This document shows, one piece after another, positions 1-6,248 of a DNA stretch of 6,461 nt (the stretch's first letter is position 1; every line of letters starts with the position of its first letter). Source of the stretch: an uncultured Lacticaseibacillus sp. (GTDB taxonomy: Bacteria; Bacillota; Bacilli; Lactobacillales; Lactobacillaceae); the NCBI GenBank assembly GCA_934293835.1, contig CAKQZO010000093.1, positions 1 through 6,461 on the forward strand. The letters run 5' to 3'. A program made the translations under genes and the position numbers. The notes below the pieces were generated by a model. The model saw nothing but the letters and a program-made list of their open reading frames with translations, was not told the origin of the DNA and did not search any database.

Positions 1-85
1 ACAACTAGAGGATATCACGTAGCACTCAAGTCGACTGAACAACTTTGAACTTGATACAACTTTTACTATACGAGGAGAAGTTATT

Positions 86-1096
86 ATGAAGAAATCATTT
101 CTGAAAAAAGCACTGGCCTTCGCCGGTGCCGCGTTATTCGCACTGCCACTGATGCTGAGCACGAATGTCGTGCATGCGGCCGATCCGAATGGGGGTTCGG
201 ATCCGGCCACACAACATGTTATCTTGACCAAATATGGTTTTGATAAGGATGTCAGCGCAACGGACCGTGACACCGATACGACGTGGGATGGTGATGGGGC
301 GAAAGCGCTGGAAGGCGTTACGTTTGAAATCTATGATGTCACTGCCAATTACTGGGCTGCCCCGAAGGACTACGCAGGGGATTATGCTGGTGCCACAAAG
401 GTTGCCACGCAGGTGACTGACAAGAGTGGGCAGATTGCAAAAGACCTACCGACAACGTCTAAGGACGTTGACGGCAAGAGTCGTGCCGCGGTTTACCTTT
501 TCCATGAAACCAATCCGCGTGCTGGGTACAACACGTCGGCTGACTTTTGGCTGACCCTGCCTGCCAAAGCAGACGCAGACGGCAACGTCTATGTTTACCC
601 TAAGAACGTTCAGACCACGACTTACAGCCGCACATTCATCAAGAAGGATTCGGCTACCGGTGAAGTTCTGAAAGGGGCAGGTTTTGTCATTAAGCAAGGG
701 GACAAGTTCGTCAAGCTGACCGATAAGGACGGCAATGCTGTCACCGTCGGGGATGGGGTTATTGATGTGTTGAGCAACAACTACCGCATCAAAACGGTTG
801 ATGCTCAAGCAGACGCAACGACGTTCACCTCTGATGCGGATGGTAAGTTTGGCTTGAATGGCTTTGCCGACAACACGACTGAATACACCGCAGTCGAAAC
901 CAATGCCCCTGACGGGTATGAAAAAGCTGCTGACACGAAATTTACAGCTGATGGCTCAACGAGCGATATTGAAGATACGCCTACGGGCCTCCTCCCACAT
1001 ACTGGTGGTGCCGGCATTGTGCTTTTCGTTGCCTTGGGGGTTGTGCTGATCGTGCTTGGTGGGGTTGCTTACACTAAGCGGCGCGCACGCTTCTAA
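86..1096 (+). CDS. spaA: SpaA-type backbone (major) pilin, LPxTG-anchored
   Basis: Shaft subunit of a sortase-assembled surface pilus. The 336-residue product starts with a Sec signal peptide (about residues 1-31: KK-rich start, hydrophobic core, cleavage near VHA/A). Two CnaB-like Ig domains follow. The first (about 40-175) holds the likely isopeptide lysine K49 in LTKYGFDK, an E-box-like HETNPRAGY (E141), and the pilin motif YPKN at 171-174, whose K173 would be the polymerising lysine. The second (about 180-298) starts at FIKKD (186-187) and contains the E-box ETNAPDGY (E271). The C-terminus has the sorting signal LPHTG (303-307), a hydrophobic segment and a KRRARF tail. Length and motifs match SpaA of L. 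rhamnosus GG (about 334 residues, from memory). The start is fixed by GAGGAG at 72-77, 8 nt upstream. srtC follows after 62 bp, as in spaCBA-srtC operons; the sortase should cleave at LPHT and join it to K173 of the next subunit. The family call is firm; the exact isopeptide pairs are inferred. Confidence 0.94.
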   Translation: MKKSFLKKALAFAGAALFALPLMLSTNVVHAADPNGGSDPATQHVILTKYGFDKDVSATDRDTDTTWDGDGAKALEGVTFEIYDVTANYWAAPKDYAGDYAGATKVATQVTDKSGQIAKDLPTTSKDVDGKSRAAVYLFHETNPRAGYNTSADFWLTLPAKADADGNVYVYPKNVQTTTYSRTFIKKDSATGEVLKGAGFVIKQGDKFVKLTDKDGNAVTVGDGVIDVLSNNYRIKTVDAQADATTFTSDADGKFGLNGFADNTTEYTAVETNAPDGYEKAADTKFTADGSTSDIEDTPTGLLPHTGGAGIVLFVALGVVLIVLGGVAYTKRRARF

Positions 1097-1114
1097 TCAC
1101 AAATAGTTTGCCAG

Positions 1115-1143
1115 AATAGGGGCGTCTTAGACGTCTCTATTTT
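1115..1143 (+). terminator. Hairpin between spaA and srtC, likely partial terminator/attenuator
   Basis: A 12-bp stem (1115-1126 with 1130-1141, including two G-U pairs) closes a 3-nt loop, and its 3' arm runs into a short T tract (1140-1143). It lies 19 nt after the spaA stop and 16 nt before the srtC start. The T tract is short, so read-through is likely; I infer that it sets a high pilin-to-sortase ratio. RNA processing or stabilisation of the spaA mRNA 3' end is an alternative role. Confidence 0.6.
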
Positions 1144-1158
1144 CATATAGAGGTCATT

Positions 1159-2247
1159 ATGGCGAAAAAGCAAAAAAAACCACTTGGGATCATCGATATT
1201 GTCATTATGCTGTTGATTGTCGCGGGGCTAAGTGTGCTGGCCTATCCATTCGTCAGTGATGCCTATGTGTCCTACAAGAACCAGCAGGTGATCGACAGCT
1301 ATCAGGCGCGTGAAACCAAGAAGAACCAATCGGCACTGAAGAAGGAGTACCAGTCCTATCGGGCCAAAAACAAGGCGCTGGCCGCGGCCGGCACCACGCC
1401 TGGGGTCAACGGCTTCAACGCTGCGGTCAATGCGCAAGGCACGGCGGCTACCAGCGCCAAGCGTAACCAGAAGAAGCTGGCCGGCGACACGGTCGCCCAG
1501 CTGACGATTCCCAAGATTGCAGTCAGCCTGCCTGTTTTTGATCACACTTCCGACTGGCTGTTGCAGTTTGGCGCCTGCCTGCTCGATGGCACTAGTTACC
1601 CGACCGGTGGCAAGTCGACTCATGCCGTCATCTCCGGTCACCGCGGCGTTCCGAACGCCGAACTTTTTACTCGCCTCCCTGAGCTGAAGAATGGCGATAA
1701 GTTCTTCATCAAAATCGGTAACAAGACCCTCGCGTATCAGGTGTTTCGGCGCGATGTCATCGCGCCCACGGATGTGTCTAAGCTTAAGATCGAGCCGGGC
1801 GAGGATCTTGTGACGTTGATGACGTGTACCCCATATATGATCAACTCCAAGCGCCTGCTGATCACTGGTCGCCGCGTCCCGTACACCAAGGCAGATGCAC
1901 AAGGGTCCAAGTGGGCGGCTCTGTGGAATAAGCTCAAGCTTTACGTCTGGGCGCTGGGGATCCTCGGGCTGCTTGCGCTGATGGCCTGGCTGATCCGCGG
2001 CCTGATCATCGGCCGTACGCGGTATGCGCTGATCGTTCCTGCCGGCGCGACTCAGGTCGTCGTCAGCCGCGGGCGCCAAACGCGACGGTTCACACCGGAT
2101 GCAGCCGGTGTGTTTGATGTGAAGCTGCCAGGAAACCGCTACAAGGTGGTCGTGACCACCCCAACTGCGACTACCCGCTACAAAGCGTTCATCAAGCACA
2201 TCCGCGACAAGCAGTTCACGCTCAAAGCCAAAGGAACAAGCGCATAA
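1159..2247 (+). CDS. srtC: Class C (pilin-polymerising) sortase with C-terminal cytoplasmic extension
   Basis: Membrane transpeptidase that cleaves LPxTG pilins and links them through the YPKN lysine. The 362-residue protein has an N-terminal membrane helix (about 9-31), a charged coiled linker (35-75), then the sortase beta-barrel beginning at LTIPKI. The catalytic triad is visible: H161 in ISGHRG, C223 in TLMTCTPY, R232 in KRLLITG. A second membrane helix (about 261-284) is typical of class C and separates them from class A. After it come about 77 more residues (286-362), rich in beta-prone stretches and basic residues, longer than the short basic tail usual in pilin sortases. The canonical lid motif DPF/DPW ahead of the barrel is not evident; the region around residues 78-90 (GVNGFNAAV) lacks the aspartate. 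The start is supported by TAGAGGT at 1148-1154. The partner is the pilin encoded just upstream. Class is sure; the role of the extension is unknown. Confidence 0.93.
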   Translation: MAKKQKKPLGIIDIVIMLLIVAGLSVLAYPFVSDAYVSYKNQQVIDSYQARETKKNQSALKKEYQSYRAKNKALAAAGTTPGVNGFNAAVNAQGTAATSAKRNQKKLAGDTVAQLTIPKIAVSLPVFDHTSDWLLQFGACLLDGTSYPTGGKSTHAVISGHRGVPNAELFTRLPELKNGDKFFIKIGNKTLAYQVFRRDVIAPTDVSKLKIEPGEDLVTLMTCTPYMINSKRLLITGRRVPYTKADAQGSKWAALWNKLKLYVWALGILGLLALMAWLIRGLIIGRTRYALIVPAGATQVVVSRGRQTRRFTPDAAGVFDVKLPGNRYKVVVTTPTATTRYKAFIKHIRDKQFTLKAKGTSA

Positions 2248-2251
2248 AATA

Positions 2252-2279
2252 GCCTCCTGATGGTGTATTTTCAGGAGGC
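2252..2279 (+). terminator. Hairpin after srtC lacking a U-tract on the + strand
   Basis: A perfect 9-bp stem (2252-2260 with 2271-2279, GCCTCCTGA/TCAGGAGGC) closes a 10-nt loop, 4 nt after the srtC stop. The position suits the operon terminator, but the bases after it (gccacaggtgg) contain no T run. On the opposite strand the stem is followed by TATTTTAT, so it may act on convergent transcripts. The missing T tract fits a deletion endpoint at about 2280. Confidence 0.5.
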
Positions 2280-2447
2280 GCCACAGGTGGTTGAGGGGCA
2301 TTCTTGGACACGCGCAACTGCTAATGGTGTGGTCAATGAATGCGTCGTCTGTTGGGGTCGTGGATCCCATTGGGCTGGCAGCCGCGGCCGGTGACGGACA
2401 CGCTGCGTGATTATGCGACCCAGATGGCCGCACTCGATCTGATTTAG
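2280..2447 (+). pseudogene. 3' remnant of an NAD-dependent epimerase/reductase-like gene
   Basis: No intact gene fits this stretch. An open frame from 2340 to the TAG at 2445-2447 encodes about 35 residues with RRLLG, LGWQPRPVTDTLRDYA and a final MAALDLI. The pattern LLGWQPRP followed by an amphipathic helix resembles the C-terminus of extended short-chain dehydrogenases (dihydroflavonol-reductase/aldehyde-reductase-like epimerases). The block SWIP between RRLLG and LGW looks like a small insertion or scar. Upstream of 2340 another frame is open (ending in ANGVVNE), which would imply a frameshift. The stop is 8 nt before a strong hairpin, as expected for a genuine gene end. The N-terminal Rossmann part is absent. 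Family assignment is from pattern memory on a short segment and is tentative; a chance ORF is the alternative. Confidence 0.4.
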
Positions 2448-2455
2448 AATAACAA

Positions 2456-2502
2456 AAAAGGCTTCCCGCAGGCGGACACAGTGTGCCTGCGGGAAGCCTT
2501 TT
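2456..2502. terminator. Strong bidirectional intrinsic terminator
   Basis: An 18-bp perfect stem (2456-2473 with 2485-2502) with an 11-nt loop. The minus-strand transcript ends in a run of six U (from 2459-2454), so it is a strong terminator for the MFS gene, whose stop lies 47 nt upstream in that direction. The plus-strand transcript ends in CCUUUUAU and could terminate the remnant gene ending at 2447. Confidence 0.9.
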
Positions 2503-2549
2503 ATATGAAACAAGGGCCGAATATTCCGTTAATGTGATCACCCCGGGGG

Positions 2550-3734
2550 TTAACCCTCGCTAGCAGTGAGCTTCGAAGGCTCCGGCCAGCCGATGTGGCC
2601 GATGATCGCGATGGCTAAGAACACCACGGCAACGGCGCAGACGCCAGACCAACCCCAGTGGCTCCAGGCCCAAGTCGCGCTGAGCGTGCCGAGCGAACCG
2701 CCGAGGAAGTAACTGAACATGAACACCGAGTTGTTGCGGCTGTTGGTGTCACGGCCGAGCGATTGGACGATCGCCTGGTTGGAGACCTGACCGAATTGCG
2801 TGCCGAGATCAAGAATGATGATGCCGACGATCAGGCCGCTTAAGGCGTGGCCGAAGACCCAGAACACGATGAAAGCCAGTGTGGAAAAGCCGATGCCCAT
2901 GCCGATCGTCAGGCGTGGCGAATAGCGGTCAACCAGGCGCCCGATCACCGAGGCAAACAAGATTCCGGTGATGCCGAGTAGCCCCATCGCCCCTGCGGCG
3001 GTGCTGCCCAGGTGGAATTCGGCGACCAAGTAGAAGGCCAAGGTGGCCCATAAGACGTTGGAGGCCCCGAATAAGGCAAAGCCGTTGATGGCGGCGCCTT
3101 GCAGGTGTTTTTGACTGGCCAATAAGTGCGGCAGGCTGGCCAAGACGGCGAGGTAGGAGCGGTTGACATGCCCGCGGAAGTCTTGCGGTAAGGCGTGTTG
3201 TAAGACGAGCAACAAGATGACCAAGGCGATGGCGGCGAACAAGTAGACGGTCTGCCACGGCATCACGCCGGCGATCAGCCCGGCAACGGCCCGCGACAAC
3301 AAGATCCCGGTCAGCAGACCGCTGAGGACGTTCCCTAACACGGCGCCGGTGCGGACGCCATGGGTCAAGGCCGCGGTGAAGGGGATGATCATCTGCGGCG
3401 CCACCGAGGTGATGCCGATCAGCAACGAGGCCCCGCCGAAGATCCAGATGTTCGGGGCGAAATAGGCGGCCAGCAAGGCGAAGACGGCCAAGCCGATCAT
3501 GACCTTGATAAGATGGTTGCGGTCGAACTTATCGCCGAGGGGGACGAGAAACAGTAACCCGCAGGCATAGCCAAGCTGCGTGAGCATGGCCACAGCGCCG
3601 ACAGTTGCCTTAGAAACCGCGAAGCTGGTTGCGATCAAGGGCTCTAGCGGCTGAATATAGTTTAGGTTGGCGACGACCACCGCGGCGGCGATGGCCATCA
3701 ACAAGACTTTAGATTTAGATAGTGGTGATTGCAC
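2550..3734 (-). CDS. Major facilitator superfamily transporter (probable exporter)
   Basis: Inner-membrane secondary transporter of 394 residues, the usual length for a 12-helix MFS protein, with hydrophobic segments throughout and a more polar central loop (about 175-200). TM1 contains NLNYIQPL (about 23-30), and the TM2-TM3 loop carries the MFS signature GDKFDRNHL (67-75) after GYACGLLFLVPL. The N-terminal pattern (QPL, TQLGYA, LVPLGD) is that of a widespread group of poorly characterised bacterial MFS permeases; substrate unknown. I chose the GTG at 3734 because AAGGAAG sits 6 nt upstream of it. In-frame ATGs further upstream (up to 3797) would add about 20 polar residues and have no comparable ribosome site. 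It is monocistronic, ends at the strong terminator 2502-2454, and is divergent from the GH65 gene. Nothing ties it to the pilus or to maltose use. It appears intact, unlike its neighbours. Confidence 0.9.
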   Translation of the reverse strand: MQSPLSKSKVLLMAIAAAVVVANLNYIQPLEPLIATSFAVSKATVGAVAMLTQLGYACGLLFLVPLGDKFDRNHLIKVMIGLAVFALLAAYFAPNIWIFGGASLLIGITSVAPQMIIPFTAALTHGVRTGAVLGNVLSGLLTGILLSRAVAGLIAGVMPWQTVYLFAAIALVILLLVLQHALPQDFRGHVNRSYLAVLASLPHLLASQKHLQGAAINGFALFGASNVLWATLAFYLVAEFHLGSTAAGAMGLLGITGILFASVIGRLVDRYSPRLTIGMGIGFSTLAFIVFWVFGHALSGLIVGIIILDLGTQFGQVSNQAIVQSLGRDTNSRNNSVFMFSYFLGGSLGTLSATWAWSHWGWSGVCAVAVVFLAIAIIGHIGWPEPSKLTASEG

Positions 3735-3740
3735 GTGTTG

Positions 3741-3750
3741 CTTCCTTTCC
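3741..3750 (-). promoter_or_regulatory. Shine-Dalgarno of the MFS gene
   Basis: The minus strand reads GGAAAGGAAG ending 6 nt before the GTG at 3734. This decides the start in favour of GTG over the upstream in-frame ATGs at 3776 and 3797. Confidence 0.75.
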
Positions 3751-3759
3751 GTTGACGAG

Positions 3760-3834
3760 CTAGTAGCAGCAATCATCAATAGAAAAAGGACTTTCACAGC
3801 GAACGATCAACCAATGGCGAATCGCGGGATGCAT
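3760..3834 (-). CDS. Possible 24-codon leader peptide ORF upstream of the MFS gene
   Basis: An ATG at 3834 is preceded at 6-nt spacing by AGGGGGT (3847-3841), a strong Shine-Dalgarno match. It opens a 24-codon frame (MHPAIRHWLIV ... SIDDCCY) ending in TAG at 3762-3760, 25 nt before the MFS start codon. Length, ribosome site and position suit a regulatory leader of the kind found ahead of some efflux genes, and the end of the peptide has two cysteine codons in a row. I see no clear alternating stem-loops that would trap the MFS ribosome site, so regulation is inference. It could equally be a chance ORF in the leader. Confidence 0.35.
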   Translation of the reverse strand: MHPAIRHWLIVRCESPFSIDDCCY

Positions 3835-3847
3835 ACTTGAACCCCCT

Positions 3848-4148
3848 AATATCGATTTGATCGCCGCAAAGCGAACCCGGCAATCACGTTTTAGCTTAGC
3901 ACAGATTGTGGTTACAGAAAAACAGCGGCGCAGTCTAAGTCGTCTGTGCGCAAGAAGCGGCACTTGTAGTTCAATAGCATCAGGGCGGCAAAAAGGATGA
4001 AGAAGCTCAAATCGCCTATTGGTCAATCATGCATCATGATCGTATGGTGCAAGGCATCGACGGTGTAACTCATCGACAACCGGGGGCTGTTCATCGTCTC
4101 CAATCAGGATTCTTACACGCACAATAAAATCGAGGCAGGTCGATAAGA
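3848..4148. other. Unassigned spacer, possibly decayed coding DNA
   Basis: Between the MFS leader and the GH65 promoter I find no gene I can support. One plus-strand frame is open from 3978 to a TAA at 4125-4127 (49 codons, including [17 protein letters not shown]) and reads like real protein, but an in-frame TAG lies just before it and no Shine-Dalgarno precedes its ATG at 4029. Minus-strand frames of similar length show nothing recognisable. A transcriptional regulator gene is often found here next to GH65 genes; this could be its remnant, but no helix-turn-helix is visible. A weak minus-strand pair TTGCCG-17-TCAAAT near 3885-3857 might be the MFS promoter. Confidence 0.4.
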
Positions 4149-4177
4149 TTGTCAATGCGGCAAGCGGGGCGCATAAT
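4149..4177 (+). promoter_or_regulatory. Sigma-A-type promoter of the GH65 gene
   Basis: TTGTCA (4149-4154), a 17-bp spacer, and CATAAT (4172-4177); each hexamer matches consensus at 5 of 6 positions. The transcript should start near 4184, giving a leader of about 42 nt before the ATG at 4226. Just after the -10 lies an imperfect dyad (ATGTGAAG ... CTTACAT, 4176-4196) that could be an operator; it does not match a canonical cre site. Confidence 0.7.
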
Positions 4178-4213
4178 GTGAAGAAATCCCTTACATGCTG
4201 GTGCGGACAAGAT

Positions 4214-4218
4214 GGAGG
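4214..4218 (+). promoter_or_regulatory. Shine-Dalgarno of the GH65 gene
   Basis: GGAGG lies 7 nt before the ATG at 4226. It fixes the start there rather than at the in-frame ATG at 4178, which overlaps the promoter region and would add 16 residues unlike the family. Confidence 0.8.
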
Positions 4219-4225
4219 CGGCGTG

Positions 4226-5940
4226 ATGACGAAGCGATTATTTGCGATCGATCCGTGGGTGCTTGCGACTTCGACCTTGGCGAAGGCAGACAAGCGGCTG
4301 CAAGAAAGCCTCACTGCGATCGGTAACGGCTACATGGGGTGTCGCGGGAATTTTGAAGAGCACTATTCCGGCGACACCCACCGCGGCATTTATCTGGCGG
4401 GAGTCTGGTTTCCGGATAAGACGCGGGTCGGCTGGTGGAAGAATGGCTACCCGCGATATTTCGGCAAGGTGATCAATGCGCCGGACTTCTTGAGCATTCC
4501 CATCGCGATCAATGGGGTTGATATCGACTTGGCGCGGGTGGCTTACCGCGACTTTCACCTCACCTTGGATCTGCACGACGGGGTGTTGAGGCGCGGCTAT
4601 GTGGTCACGGTGGCCGGCGCGACGGTCAAGTTGGCGTTCACGCGCTTCATGAGCAATGCCGTGCAGCAATTGGCGCTGATTCGGGTGCAGGCGACTGTGC
4701 TTGAAGGTGCGGCGACGATCGTACTGACCCCGCAGCTCGATGGCGACGTGCACAACGAAGACGCCAACTATGCCGAGACGTTCTGGGAACCGGTGGTGGT
4801 GGGCACCAACGCGCTGACGATGGTGACCAAGCCTAATCCGTTCAAAACTCCGCGGTTTACGGTCACAGAGATGATGGCCAATCGCATCGTGGCTAGTGCG
4901 CCGGCAGTCACGCGCAACTTGTTGACCTATCGCTACGATCAGCTAGCAGGCGCCTATCACAACGCTCGTCAGCAAGGCCTGCAAGGGGCCTTATACCCGA
5001 TGGTGACGTTTGACGGGATCGAGTGCTACAACGAATGGGAGATCACCTTCGAGGAGATCCACCGCAACGCGAGCGTGGCCTTTGCCATCTATAACTACAC
5101 CGATTACACCGGCGATACCGACTATGTGTTGACCAAGGGCATCGATGTGCTCGTCGGGATCGCGCGATTCTGGGCCGACCGGGTGCACCGCTCGGCGCGC
5201 ACGGGCCAGTACATGCTTCACGGGGTCACTGGCCCCAACGAATATGAGAACTACGTCAACAACAACTGGTATACCAACAAGATGGCGGTATGGTGTCTGC
5301 GCTATACACTCGAGATTTTGCCTCAAGTCGCGGCGGCCAAGGCCCAGGCGCTGGCCGTCAGTGAAGCGGAGCAGGCGCACTGGCAAGCCATCATCAAGCA
5401 GATGTACCTGCCGGAAGACAAGCAGCTGGGGATTTTTGTTCAAAATGACGGCTTCTTGGATAAGGCGCTGCGGCCGGCTGTGACGCTACGTCCTGAGGAG
5501 CGGCCGCTGAACCAACACTGGTCTTGGGACAAGATCCTGCGCTCGCCGTTCATCAAGCAGGCCGATGTCTTGGAGGCTTGTACTACCTCGACCACGAGTT
5601 CACCCTGGCGGAAAAAAAGCGCAACTTCGACTTCTACGAGCCGCTGACGGTGCACGAATCGTCGCTGTCGGCCAGCCTCCACAGCATCATCGCCGCCGAA
5701 ATCGGCGAAGTGGCTAAGGCGGTGGCCTTGTATCAGCGCACGGCGCGGCTGGATCTGGATAACTACAACAACGACACCGCAGACGGGCTGCACATCACCT
5801 CGATGTCAGGCGCCTGGCTAGTGATCGTCCAAGGCTTCGCCGGGATGCGCCACTTCAACGGGCAGCTGAGCTTCAAGCCGTTTTGCCCGCCGGAGTGGCA
5901 GGGATATCAATTCAAGATGAACTTCCGCGGGCGCCTGTTG
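4226..5940 (+). pseudogene. GH65 family disaccharide (maltose-type) phosphorylase, disrupted by deletion, frameshift and 3' loss
   Basis: Cytosolic GH65 enzymes split maltose or related disaccharides with phosphate to glucose and beta-glucose-1-phosphate. The N-terminus (ATG 4226: [11 protein letters not shown], then [40 protein letters not shown]) matches the lactobacillar maltose phosphorylase beta-sandwich domain. After about residue 224 (4892-4905) the sequence jumps in frame to [12 protein letters not shown] of the catalytic barrel; about 130-150 residues are missing, including the conserved YWDTE region. The catalytic acid is kept (E339 in GVTGPNEYE, codon 5240-5242). At 5573-5577 GAGGCT replaces the expected GAGGGC, a one-G loss, so translation leaves frame and stops at 5647; the other frame continues as [42 protein letters not shown]. 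Homology ends near 5940, losing about 35-40 C-terminal residues at a fusion to inverted thiM. Family is certain; maltose versus trehalose or kojibiose specificity is not. Confidence 0.92.
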
Positions 5941-6185
5941 GCCGTGGCGGTCTTGGCCAGTGCTAAGATCAGCGGCATGTCGTTTTCATTGACGGTTCCG
6001 AGGTTGATGACCAAGGCATTGGCGGGGGTTATCAAATCTTCTGCTTCATCTTTAGCCAGTGTCATGATTGGGCTGGCTCCTAGGGCGTTGAGGCCGTTGG
6101 CAACAAATCTCGGGGTGACAAAGTTAGCGTAGTTGACGACCAGTGGATGTTGAGTTTGTAGTTGGACGAGTAATTCTGAGTGCAT
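5937..6185 (-). pseudogene. thiM: Truncated hydroxyethylthiazole kinase (ThiM), N-terminal third only
   Basis: ThiM phosphorylates 4-methyl-5-(2-hydroxyethyl)thiazole in thiamine salvage. Residues from the ATG at 6185 match its N-terminus: [43 protein letters not shown] and ALAKTATAN. The normal protein is about 260-270 residues; here homology stops after about 83 codons where GH65 sequence begins on the other strand. The frame runs on into antisense GH65 DNA and ends at a TGA at 5909-5907, giving a 92-residue chimera. The ATP-binding and catalytic C-terminal parts are absent, so the product cannot be active. The start is set by GGAGG at 6199-6195, 9 nt upstream; an in-frame ATG at 6206 overlaps the terminator T tract and is not favoured. 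The usual partners thiD and thiE are not found after it. Confidence 0.9.
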
Positions 6186-6194
6186 CAGTATTTT

Positions 6195-6199
6195 CCTCC
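6195..6199 (-). promoter_or_regulatory. Shine-Dalgarno of thiM
   Basis: GGAGG on the minus strand, 9 nt before the ATG at 6185. It sits directly downstream of the riboswitch terminator and supports this start over the ATG at 6206. Confidence 0.75.
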
Positions 6200-6206
6200 A
6201 TATCAT

Positions 6207-6236
6207 AAAAAAGACGCCGCGAAGAGTCGCGGCGTC
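6207..6236 (-). terminator. Intrinsic terminator of the TPP riboswitch expression platform
   Basis: A perfect 9-bp GC-rich stem (GACGCCGCG with CGCGGCGTC, 6236-6228 and 6221-6213), a 6-nt loop, then six U (6212-6207). It lies between the TPP aptamer and the thiM Shine-Dalgarno, as expected for transcriptional attenuation: with TPP bound the terminator forms. The competing antiterminator could not be fixed by eye. Confidence 0.88.
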
Positions 6237-6248
6237 AATGGTTTTGGC

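Noticed and set aside
1..48. Open frame at the left edge ending in TGA at 46-48
   Set aside because: Only 15 codons, with no membrane segment or KR-rich tail as expected for a pilin C-terminus; cannot be told from chance.
45..72. TTGAAC-16-TATACG as a promoter for spaA
   Set aside because: The start site would fall at about 79, inside or after the Shine-Dalgarno at 72-77, and the -10 is weak. Transcription from upstream pilus genes is more likely.
1228..2541. Long open frame on the minus strand opposite srtC
   Set aside because: It is antisense to a sortase whose motifs are all in place, has a composition rich in R, H and P typical of a shadow frame, and has no Shine-Dalgarno or family resemblance.
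4182..4226. Short frame ending in TGA that overlaps the GH65 ATG as TGATG, suggesting translational coupling to an upstream gene
   Set aside because: An in-frame stop lies only 14 codons upstream and a good promoter sits directly before it, so no upstream gene can end here.
4238..4753. Minus-strand open frame opposite the GH65 N-terminal domain
   Set aside because: Shadow of a strongly conserved coding frame; no ribosome site or recognisable motif.
5524..6132. A separate 202-codon protein in the second GH65 frame
   Set aside because: Its first part is the frameshifted continuation of the GH65 enzyme and its last 60 codons are antisense thiM; it has no start signal of its own.
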